Below are positions 1 through 5,976 of a DNA stretch of 5,976 nt, in pieces. Source of the stretch: Sedimentisphaerales bacterium (lineage in GTDB: Bacteria; Planctomycetota; Phycisphaerae; Sedimentisphaerales; SG8-4). The position numbers were made by a program, and so were the translations under genes. The notes below the pieces were generated by a model. That model was not told where the DNA came from and made no database searches. It saw only the letters and a program-made list of their open reading frames with translations. The DNA is taken from NCBI GenBank assembly GCA_016932895.1, contig JAFGCA010000596.1, forward strand, positions 1 to 5,976. Direction: 5' to 3'. The stretch's first letter is position 1. Each line of letters begins with the position of its first letter.

Positions 1-46
1 CGATTCCAGCGGCTTCATGTTTCCATTGATCGGACGCAGCCGCCAT
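1..46 (-). CDS. Possible 5' end of a leftward gene, cut by the window edge
   Basis: On the minus strand an ATG at 46-44 opens a frame that stays open to the edge and reads MAAASDQWKHEAAGI. Just upstream of it (plus-strand positions 49-62) the minus strand reads GAGGGGGTGATGTG, which resembles an extended Shine-Dalgarno sequence. That ribosome site is the main reason for the call, because 15 codons are too few to identify a product. If real, the gene is transcribed divergently from the mannanase and shares the gap up to 367. A rightward gene ending at the TGA at 77-79 is an alternative, but its last residues look no more protein-like. No function can be assigned. Confidence 0.27.
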   Translation of the reverse strand, partial: MAAASDQWKHEAAGI

Positions 47-367
47 TTCACATCACCCCCTCAGCCGAAAAACCCGTGAACGGTTACTCCAGTACCAATC
101 CTATCTCCACCCGACAACCACACGCAACGTCGACCTATGTGATGGATGCACGGCGAGAGAGATTGCCTTCGCTTGGATCGAGCGGCTATGTGGCAGTAAG
201 ATGCGTGCTGGTGCTTCGGTGAATGGGAACTGTCGATTGTCCGGCAGTAGGCCGGCGTGGAACTCGTCCGTTCTCCGGTCGAGGGAAGACGGTGAGATGC
301 ACTTTTGCGGCGTCGAGTCATGCGGCGGAATGGGTGCATGAACGGGTCGGAAGGAGAGCGTGACAGT
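47..367. other. Non-coding gap upstream of the mannanase gene
   Basis: No frame here looks like protein; the longer open frames on either strand have unstructured composition rich in Arg, Ser and His. GC content appears lower than in the flanking genes, which suits a regulatory region. A weak promoter-like pair is visible (TTGCCT at 163-168 and TATGTG at 187-192, 18 bp apart), but it is too poor to call. A short stem, CCGGC at 241-245 with GCCGG at 251-255, is also present. If the leftward frame at 1-46 is real, this is a divergent intergenic region. Confidence 0.5.
351..356 (+). promoter_or_regulatory. Ribosome binding site that selects the mannanase start
   Basis: AAGGAG lies 11 bases before the ATG at 368, with the wider purine run starting at 349. 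The upstream in-frame options (TTG at 305, ATG at 320 and ATG at 338) lack a comparable site. The start at 368 also gives a standard lipoprotein signal length. Spacing is slightly long, so the choice rests on both arguments together. Confidence 0.6.
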
Positions 368-1654
368 ATGCAGTCGGGGCTGAGCGGGTTTGGCTGGCGG
401 CGACGGATTCAGGTGGTCTTCCGAGGATTGGCGATTTCGATGGTGGCGGTCGCGATGTTACCCGGTTGTGTATCAGAGCGGTTTGTACGCGTGGATGGCG
501 GCCGGTTTGAACTCCGCGGCGAGAGGCACGTGTTCGTCGGCGCCAACTTCTGGCAGGCGGTCCACATGGCAATGGCCGGGCCGCAGGGGGATCGGGAACG
601 GCTGGCGTCGGAGCTGGATCGGCTCCAGGACCTGGGGGTGAACAACATCCGCATTCTCGCGGCGTTCGAGGGGCCGGACGGCGAGCCGTACCGGGCGACG
701 CCGGCCATGATGATCGAGCCGGGGCAGTACAACCAAGCCGTGCTGGACGGCCTTGACTACCTGATCGCCGAACTGGACCGGCGCGGGATGTGGGCCGTCG
801 TGGCGCTGAGCAACTTCTGGGAATGGAGCGGCGGGATGGCGCAGTTCGTCGCCTGGGATACGGGCACGAGCATTCCGTATCCCGCCACGCACGGCTGGAA
901 CGCGTTTGGCGACTTCACGGCCGCCTTCTACGGCAGCGATCGCTGCCAGCAGTGGTATCGGCAGCACATTCGCACGATCATTCAGCGAGTCAATCCGTAC
1001 ACCGGGCGAGCTTATCGGGATGAGCCGAGTATCTTCGCGTGGGAGCTGGCCAACGAGCCCAACCGATTCCCGCCGGCGTGGATTCACGAAACGGCCCGGT
1101 TCATCAAGTCGCTCGACCGCAATCATATGGTCACCACGGGGGCGGAGGGCGACATCAGCGCGCCGTTCGACGCGGCGCACAAAAGCAGGCATATCGACTA
1201 CGCCACGATCCACCTGTGGCCGCAGAACTGGCGATGGTACGATCCGCAGGCCCCGGATTCGTACGCGGAAGCGGAGGCAAAGGCGCGGGACTACTTCGGC
1301 CGGCACGCGGAACACGCCAGGAAGCTCGGCAAGCCCCTTGTGCTCGAGGAGTTCGGCCTCGCCCGCGACTGGGAACCGGGGCACGACCATTACGATCCGG
1401 CGGCGGAGGTCACGCATCGGAATCGATTCTTCGCGGCGATGTACGATTGCGTTCTGGAGTCAGCCGCGGCGGGTGGCCCGGTGGCCGGCTCGAATTTCTG
1501 GGCGTGGTCCGGGCAGGCCCGGCCGGGGGAGGCGTGGATTGGCGATCCGCCACACGAACGGCCAGGGTGGTACTCGGTGTACGATGCGGATGCGTCGACG
1601 CTGCAGTTGATTGAGAAACATGCGGCGGCGCTGAGGGGTGTGGCCGGGAGATGA
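368..1654 (+). CDS. GH5 (mannanase-type) glycoside hydrolase, lipoprotein
   Basis: A predicted retaining endo-beta-1,4-mannosidase of glycoside hydrolase family 5, closest in layout to the plant/fungal-type subfamily 7, which would cleave mannan or glucomannan outside the cytoplasm. The 428-residue precursor begins with an Arg-rich n-region (R11-R13), a hydrophobic stretch (residues 16-31) and a lipobox LPGC whose Cys34 would be lipidated. Family marks seen in order are NNIRI with the conserved Arg95, WELANEPN with general acid/base Glu230, TIHLWPQNW with His282, VLEEFG with nucleophile Glu328, and NFWAWSG with the active-site Trp378. The catalytic domain occupies about residues 35-415, the usual length, with no added carbohydrate-binding module. 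The stop is TGA at 1652-1654. No other polysaccharide gene is visible nearby. Family membership is firm from the motifs; the exact substrate is inferred. Confidence 0.9.
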   Translation: MQSGLSGFGWRRRIQVVFRGLAISMVAVAMLPGCVSERFVRVDGGRFELRGERHVFVGANFWQAVHMAMAGPQGDRERLASELDRLQDLGVNNIRILAAFEGPDGEPYRATPAMMIEPGQYNQAVLDGLDYLIAELDRRGMWAVVALSNFWEWSGGMAQFVAWDTGTSIPYPATHGWNAFGDFTAAFYGSDRCQQWYRQHIRTIIQRVNPYTGRAYRDEPSIFAWELANEPNRFPPAWIHETARFIKSLDRNHMVTTGAEGDISAPFDAAHKSRHIDYATIHLWPQNWRWYDPQAPDSYAEAEAKARDYFGRHAEHARKLGKPLVLEEFGLARDWEPGHDHYDPAAEVTHRNRFFAAMYDCVLESAAAGGPVAGSNFWAWSGQARPGEAWIGDPPHERPGWYSVYDADASTLQLIEKHAAALRGVAGR

Positions 1655-1950
1655 AGGGGAAACCGCCGCCATGCCCGTCATTGACCGACAGCAGGCACGG
1701 AAAATCCTGCTCAGTGCGCGTAACACCCCGGGGGAGTCTGCGTGCGTCCTCAAACGCGGTGGCTGCTGGGGCTTGCAGGACAGCCATGTGCATTCGCGCA
1801 CAACCGGTTTCCGCACGTGCTCGTCTCGTGCCGCAGCGCAAGAAGCCGCCGGCGTTTGGTTCGGAAGCACGGCCCTTCCGCCTCCTGCGGCGGGCTGCGC
1901 GCCGCTCGCCTCCGGCCGCGGATTCGGAGGGTGTGGACTGGCACAACGAA

Positions 1951-1959
1951 TGGTATCAT
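1951..1959 (+). promoter_or_regulatory. Candidate extended -10 promoter of the ClpP-like gene
   Basis: TGGTATCAT matches the extended -10 pattern TGnTATAAT with one mismatch and stands in a short AT-richer patch. The -35 region is poor: TGGACT at 1934-1939 is only 14 bp upstream. Extended -10 promoters can work without a good -35. Transcription would begin near 1966, giving a leader of about 58 bases that opens with the hairpin at 1965-1983. This is inferred from sequence only. Confidence 0.33.
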
Positions 1960-1964
1960 CGACG

Positions 1965-1983
1965 GGGGCAGATCAGCTGCCCC
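1965..1983 (+). repeat. Perfect 7-bp hairpin in the leader of the ClpP-like gene
   Basis: GGGGCAG at 1965-1971 and CTGCCCC at 1977-1983 pair perfectly around the 5-base loop ATCAG. No T run follows, so this is not a standard intrinsic terminator for the upstream gene. It lies 40 bases before the ATG and close to the inferred transcription start, a position that could protect the 5' end of the mRNA or form an operator. Its function is unknown. Confidence 0.4.
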
Positions 1984-2023
1984 TCGCGGAATCGAGTTTC
2001 GTATTCGTTCGTTGGAGGTCACG

Positions 2024-3562
2024 ATGATGTCGTTACGAATCGCAGGCGTTTGGGTGATGCTGTGCTCCGCGCTGCTGCCTTGCTGTGTGGGGGCGCAGAG
2101 TGACAGGACGTCTCAGGCAACGGAGCCACCGCAGGTGGTGCAGAATGAGGGGGACATTCCGGCAAAGGATGCAGCAGACAGGCAGGACGCGGGCAAGGCC
2201 GAGGAGTCCGCTCAGGCCGACGAACCAAGTGAGGCCAAGAAACCGGCGGAGAACGAGGAGCCGAGCGAACTCGACCTGCTGAAGATGGAACTGGAGAAGC
2301 TGAGAACCGAACACGATCTGCTCGTCCAGCGACAGCAGAACACGCTTGTGGAGGGTGAGCTCGAGCAGCAGAGGATTGCCGCTCAGACCGCTCTGCGCAA
2401 GGCCCGGGAAGAGGAGAAACTGGCCGTCATTCAAGCCGAGGCAGGCCAGTTGGACGCGAAGGCTGCTCTGCGGAAGGCCAAGCTGGAAGAGGAGCTGGCG
2501 GCGGTCCAAGCCGAGCTGGCTCGGCTGGAAGCCGAGACCACCCTGCAGGAAACAAGACACAAGAAAGAGATTGGTGAGTTGCAGGCCCAGGTCGAGAGGC
2601 AGTCTGCCGCCGGCAGGCTGGACGAGCTCAAGGCGGCCGAGGCGATCGCCGCGATGAAGGCCGAGGCCAACCGTCTATCCGCCGAAAACGCCGTTCAAGA
2701 GGAGAAGCACAGGATGGTACTGGCCGAAGCGACGCTGGCCAACAGTGAACTCGCGGCGGAAGTCGAGAAACTGAAGACCCGTCTCGGCGTCCGCGATGCC
2801 CAAGACGAATTGGACGATCGCGTGCTCGGCGACATCGACTACCGCACGAATCCCGTGATAGACGGCACATTATACGTGAGTGATCGGAGAATCCAGCTCA
2901 ACGGTCCTATCGTCAGCGGGACTGCCGACTACGTGGCCGAGCGCATCCACTACTTCAACAACAGGTCCAGGGAGCTGCCGATTTTCGTCGTCATCGACTA
3001 CTGTCCCGGCGGATCGGTCATGCAGGGGTACCGCATCGTCAAGGCCATCGAATCCAGTCCGGCCCCGGTCTACGTGGTTGTGAAGTCCTTCGCAGCCAGC
3101 ATGGCCGCGGTCATCACCACGCTGGCCGACCACTCCTACGCCTACCCCAATGCCATCATCCTCCACCATCAGATGTCGGGCGGGATGTACGGCAACCTCA
3201 CCCAACAAGCCGAACAACTGGAGAACGCCAAGGAGTGGGCTCGTCGGCTCAGCGAACCGGTGAGCAAGAAGATGGGTATCAGCCCCGAGAAGTTCGTCGC
3301 GCTGATGTACGAGCACAACTCGGACGGCGACTGGGAGGAATTCGCGGATAAGGCCAAGGAACTGAAATGGGTCAATGAGATCATCCACGAAATCCGGGAA
3401 GAGGGAGTTCGGAAAAGACCTGAGGGAGACACCTCGCAGCCCATCATCTTCTTCTGGCAACAGGAAGAAGTCGACAGCGACGGTCAACGCTTCGTCCGCT
3501 TGCCGAAGCTGCAACCGTTCGACCATTACTTCCTCTACGACCCGGACCACTACTACAGGTGA
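2024..3562 (+). CDS. Exported coiled-coil protein with ClpP-like serine protease domain
   Basis: Predicted 512-residue exported protein. GGAGGT at 2014-2019 precedes two adjacent ATGs: 2024 is used here, and 2027 has the better 7-base spacing. Residues 1-24 form a signal peptide (hydrophobic 7-23, cleavage likely at VGA/QS). Residues 25-82 are an acidic, Pro/Ala/Glu-rich linker. Residues about 83-255 are a coiled coil containing six 25-residue repeats. Residues about 285-455 are a ClpP-fold domain: RRIQLNGPI, the oxyanion-strand motif PGGSV (328-332), FAASM with Ser359, HHQMSGG with His382, and Asp436 aligning with the ClpP catalytic Asp in a segment ending in VNEI. The triad therefore looks complete. 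The last 50 residues are unfamiliar and end in an aromatic run, FDHYFLYDPDHYYR. No Clp ATPase is adjacent, and an exported protein would have no ATP to drive unfolding. SppA- or NfeD-type peptidase roles are analogies only; the substrate is unknown. Confidence 0.88.
   Translation: MMSLRIAGVWVMLCSALLPCCVGAQSDRTSQATEPPQVVQNEGDIPAKDAADRQDAGKAEESAQADEPSEAKKPAENEEPSELDLLKMELEKLRTEHDLLVQRQQNTLVEGELEQQRIAAQTALRKAREEEKLAVIQAEAGQLDAKAALRKAKLEEELAAVQAELARLEAETTLQETRHKKEIGELQAQVERQSAAGRLDELKAAEAIAAMKAEANRLSAENAVQEEKHRMVLAEATLANSELAAEVEKLKTRLGVRDAQDELDDRVLGDIDYRTNPVIDGTLYVSDRRIQLNGPIVSGTADYVAERIHYFNNRSRELPIFVVIDYCPGGSVMQGYRIVKAIESSPAPVYVVVKSFAASMAAVITTLADHSYAYPNAIILHHQMSGGMYGNLTQQAEQLENAKEWARRLSEPVSKKMGISPEKFVALMYEHNSDGDWEEFADKAKELKWVNEIIHEIREEGVRKRPEGDTSQPIIFFWQQEEVDSDGQRFVRLPKLQPFDHYFLYDPDHYYR
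2312..2761 (+). repeat. Six tandem 75-bp (25-residue) coiled-coil repeats
   Basis: Residues 97-246 of the ClpP-like protein divide without gaps into six units of 25 residues, starting at 97, 122, 147, 172, 197 and 222. Aligned columns are strongly conserved. Column 3 is Leu in five units and Val in one. Column 12 is Leu or Ile in all six. Column 22 is Leu or Ile in five. Column 24 is Ala in all six. Units 2 and 3 share 14 of 25 residues. A period of 25 equals two heptads plus one hendecad, giving seven helical turns. The pattern points to growth by internal duplication of a 75-bp unit followed by divergence. Confidence 0.72.
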
Positions 3563-3658
3563 GCAGTCAATCAGAGGTTTCTGGGCAGAAGAGGCGCCGG
3601 GACGGCCCTCGAACATGAAGGCCATCACACGGCCCGGGGCTTGGACATGTGAACCGTT

Positions 3659-3764
3659 GAGCAGGTGACCGCAAGTGAGCAGACTGGCCGGCTGTGCCAA
3701 TGGGATTCCCGATAGGGCGCCAGCCACTTCTCTGCTGTTCTCCTGTTCTATCGCTCACCTGCTC
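3659..3764. repeat. Perfect 10-bp inverted repeat pair
   Basis: GAGCAGGTGA at 3659-3668 is the exact reverse complement of TCACCTGCTC at 3755-3764, with 86 bases between the arms. The arms are too far apart for a normal terminator hairpin. A related word, GTGAGCAG, appears directly repeated at 3559-3566 (over the stop codon of the ClpP-like gene) and 3675-3682. These may be remnants of a small repeat or of a deletion junction. Confidence 0.4.
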
Positions 3765-3767
3765 TAT
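3736..3767. repeat. Two adjacent diverged 16-bp direct repeats
   Basis: TGTTCTCCTGTTCTAT at 3736-3751 is followed immediately by CGCTCACCTGCTCTAT at 3752-3767. The copies match at 12 of 16 positions, and all four differences leave the pyrimidine-rich frame intact. The second copy contains the right arm of the 10-bp inverted repeat. No function is apparent; the pair looks like a small tandem duplication. Confidence 0.4.
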
Positions 3768-3859
3768 TCGACCCGCCCAGACCGTCGTGCTCCGCCTCCC
3801 AGCGCAAGGCCTCTTCGCGGGCGTCGGCCACCAGCACGCTGAAGACAAGCTACGACGCG

Positions 3860-4316
3860 GTGCAGGGGAGCACACACGACCACGCGGCCCATGACCAATC
3901 CAAACACGAGCATGGGCATCATCACGGCCACAATCACAATCTGCGGGCGGCGTACCTGCATGTCATTGCGGACGCGCTGACTTCGTTGCCTGCGCTTGTC
4001 GCGCTGCTAGCCGCGAATTACTTCGGCGCGACGTGGATGGATCCGGCGATGGGGTTCATCGGGGCGTTGTTGAACGCCCACTGGCCGGTTGGTTTGATTC
4101 GGACCACCGTCAGGGTGCCGTTGGAGCACCAGGCCCCCGCGGGCATCCTGGAGACGGTGCCGGGGGGTCATGACGGACGACGGCGAAACCGAAGTGACCG
4201 ACTTGCGCGTCTGGACGATCGGTTCGGGGCGTTATGCTGCGGCGATTGCGGTGGCGGGCCCAACCCAGACTTCTGGCTGGACGGCTGGGAGAAGGCCCCC
4301 AGGAGTCGGAACCTGA
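3860..4316 (+). pseudogene. dmeF: DmeF-like CDF metal efflux transporter, 3' remnant with frameshift
   Basis: Remnant of a cation diffusion facilitator, the family that exports divalent metals (Co/Ni for DmeF) across the inner membrane in exchange for protons. What survives is the His-rich cytoplasmic loop (3875-3937, 11 His), helix 5 starting NLRAAYLHVIADALTS with the metal-site HxxxD pair (His at 3959, Asp at 3971), helix 6 (MDPAMGFIGALL), and the start of the C-terminal domain. Helices 1-4, with the other half of the metal site, are absent; the start coordinate marks only where similarity begins. At the G6 tract 4162-4167 the reading shifts by one: dropping one G restores LETVRGV followed by MTDDGETEVTDLRVWTIGSG, the expected domain. 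After about 4260 the tail no longer fits the family. Truncation plus frameshift make this a probable pseudogene. Confidence 0.8.
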
Positions 4317-4338
4317 CCCGTCATAAGGCCGGGCCGTT

Positions 4339-4349
4339 CTAAGACTTAG
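4339..4349. repeat. 11-bp dyad between the transporter remnant and fur
   Basis: CTAAG-A-CTTAG is a perfect dyad with a single central base. It lies 67 bases before the fur start codon, upstream of the candidate promoter, so it could be a regulator site. It is short enough to arise by chance and has no T run to suggest a terminator. Confidence 0.25.
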
Positions 4350-4380
4350 CAGAAGCCGAGAAATGGACTGCGGCCACTTC

Positions 4381-4409
4381 TTGACATAATCCACAATTTG
4401 ACTTATGAA
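4381..4409 (+). promoter_or_regulatory. Candidate fur-katG promoter and operator
   Basis: TTGACA at 4381-4386 is a perfect -35 hexamer. Seventeen bases later TATGAA at 4404-4409 can act as a -10. Transcription would then start about at the ATG at 4416, implying a leaderless or near-leaderless fur message, which suits the lack of a strong ribosome site there. The patch is conspicuously AT-rich for this window. It contains an inverted pair CATAA (4385-4389) and TTATG (4403-4407) and a direct repeat TTGACATAAT/TTGACTTATG at 4381 and 4398. Actinobacterial FurA represses its own gene from an AT-rich site in this position, so autoregulation here is a reasonable inference. Confidence 0.5.
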
Positions 4410-4415
4410 AGAGCC

Positions 4416-4850
4416 ATGCCAAGCGACCCGGCCAGCGTTCTCCGCGAACACGGCATCCAGGTCACGGCCCAGCGCCTGGCCGTGCTGCGAGCGGTCTCGG
4501 CTCGCCCCCACAGCACAGCAGACGTCATCGCCGAGGAGGTTCGCGCCGATATCGGGGCGATCTCCCGGCAGGCGGTGTACGACACGCTCGGCATCCTGGT
4601 GGAGAAAGGCATCATTCGGCGCATCCAGCCCGCCGGGTCTCCGGCACGTTACGAAGATCGGGTCGGTGACAACCACCACCACATCATCTGTCGCACATGC
4701 GGAAAGATGGTCGACATCGACTGCACCATCAACAGGGCGCCACGCCTGACCGAGGACGTGCGCTCGGGGTTCCGAATTGACGAGGCAGAAGTGATCTACT
4801 GGGGCACCTGCCCGGATTGTCTCGTGGAGAGGCCGGCGGCGGAAGATTGA
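4416..4850 (+). CDS. furA: Fur/PerR-family peroxide-responsive repressor (FurA-like)
   Basis: Metal-dependent DNA-binding repressor of 144 residues, normal for the family. The N-terminal winged helix (about 8-82) includes VTAQRLAVL and the recognition region [12 protein letters not shown]. The dimerisation domain has the structural zinc cysteines Cys92/Cys95 (CRTC) and Cys132/Cys135 (CPDC). Aligned on Cys92, the regulatory metal ligands of Bacillus PerR are all matched: His32, Asp81, His87, His89 and Asp100. Asp rather than Glu at the last position is the PerR-type choice linked to iron-catalysed His oxidation by peroxide. The segments [13 protein letters not shown] and [14 protein letters not shown] closely resemble mycobacterial FurA. 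The ATG at 4416 is preferred over TTG 4398 because it fits the family N-terminus. katG follows 66 bp downstream, the classical furA-katG order, so peroxide induction of katG is the likely role. Confidence 0.88.
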   Translation: MPSDPASVLREHGIQVTAQRLAVLRAVSARPHSTADVIAEEVRADIGAISRQAVYDTLGILVEKGIIRRIQPAGSPARYEDRVGDNHHHIICRTCGKMVDIDCTINRAPRLTEDVRSGFRIDEAEVIYWGTCPDCLVERPAAED

Positions 4851-4880
4851 GCGATGACCAAACGAGATGTCGAAGGCTGA

Positions 4881-5976
<1,096 letters not shown>

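Larger units (their letters stand above)
1655..2023 (+). other. Structured gap between mannanase and ClpP-like genes
   Basis: This 369-bp stretch has no convincing gene. Open frames cross it in all three forward phases, including one from ATG 1671 that ends at 2027 in an ATGA overlap with the next gene. Their translations are rich in Arg, Ser, Gly and Cys without recognisable motifs, as expected of GC-rich non-coding DNA. It contains several small dyads: CGGAAG at 1862-1867 with CTTCCG at 1875-1880, CCTCCG at 1909-1914 with CGGAGG at 1925-1930, and the hairpin at 1965-1983. None is followed by a T run, so no intrinsic terminator for the mannanase can be called. Confidence 0.5.
3563..3859. other. 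Gap with short degenerate repeats after the ClpP-like gene
   Basis: No gene is recognisable here. The forward frame leading into the transporter remnant is open from 3716 but its translation is Ser/Arg-rich and shows none of the missing transporter helices. On the minus strand one frame gives a short helix-like stretch (AREEALRWEAEHD, about 3785-3825) but has no supported start. Several short repeats of a GAGCAGGTGA-like word occur, including the exact inverted pair at 3659-3668 and 3755-3764 and the adjacent 16-mers at 3736-3767. The segment probably includes the junction where the 5' half of the transporter gene was lost. Confidence 0.45.

Noticed and set aside
163..192. TTGCCT/TATGTG promoter-like pair before the mannanase
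   Set aside because: Both hexamers are weak matches and the start gene lies far downstream, so the pair is within chance expectation.
473..1417. Long minus-strand open frame of 314 codons inside the mannanase gene
   Set aside because: It is antisense to a gene with clear catalytic motifs and reflects high GC at third codon positions.
1862..1930. Terminator for the mannanase gene
   Set aside because: The stems are short and not followed by a T run, and they lie more than 200 bases past the stop codon.
1742..2023. Upstream extension of the ClpP-like protein by 94 codons
   Set aside because: The extension is Arg/Ser-rich without motifs, and GGAGGT at 2014-2019 followed by a clean signal peptide places the start at 2024 or 2027.
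1671..2027. Forward frame of 118 codons ending in an ATGA overlap with the ClpP-like gene
   Set aside because: The overlap looks like translational coupling, but the protein is rich in Arg, Ser, Gly and Cys with no domain or pattern, its ribosome site is weak, and it crosses the candidate promoter and hairpins.
2870..3727. Minus-strand open frame of 285 codons under the protease domain
   Set aside because: It is a mirror of the ClpP-like coding sequence, with Val/Gly/Asp-rich composition and no family features.
4854..4880. Eight-codon frame MTKRDVEG between fur and katG
   Set aside because: It is too short to support as a gene and has no Shine-Dalgarno of its own; an attenuator role would be speculation.

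Overview
The window is GC-rich, and every gene that can be supported apart from a possible fragment at the left edge reads on the + strand. It carries three complete genes, the first part of a fourth that runs off the right edge, and one decayed gene. The mix fits a Gram-negative-type environmental bacterium: a lipoprotein mannanase, a secreted ClpP-fold protein with a long coiled coil, and an apparently exported catalase-peroxidase. A planctomycete-like organism would be compatible, but nothing here proves the phylum.

Layout, left to right: (1) 1-46, possible first 15 codons of a leftward gene, low confidence. (2) About 47-367, a non-coding and probably divergent regulatory gap. (3) 368-1654, a glycoside hydrolase family 5 enzyme of the beta-mannanase type with a lipoprotein signal. 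(4) 1655-2023, a structured gap ending in a candidate extended -10 promoter and a hairpin. (5) 2024-3562, a signal peptide, acidic linker, coiled coil with six 25-residue repeats, and a ClpP-like serine protease domain with an apparently complete Ser-His-Asp triad. (6) 3563-3859, a gap with short degenerate repeats. (7) About 3860-4316, the 3' remnant of a DmeF-like cation diffusion facilitator gene that lacks its first four membrane helices and carries a one-base frameshift in a G6 tract. (8) 4416-4850, a Fur/PerR-family regulator closely resembling actinobacterial FurA. (9) From 4917, katG, open at the right edge.

The clearest functional unit is the fur-katG pair. A PerR-type metal-dependent peroxide sensor sits 66 bp upstream of a catalase-peroxidase, the arrangement known from mycobacterial furA-katG and streptomycete fur-catalase-peroxidase loci. 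An AT-rich candidate promoter/operator precedes the regulator, and a perfect 14-bp dyad lies between the two genes. This KatG has an N-terminal extension of about 50 residues that looks like an export signal, so a cytoplasmic sensor would be controlling an exported enzyme.

The least familiar object is the 512-residue coiled-coil/ClpP-like protein. Its domain order, export signal and 25-residue periodicity make it the best candidate for an undescribed system. The mannanase and the ClpP-like gene are separated by long gaps and probably belong to separate transcription units.
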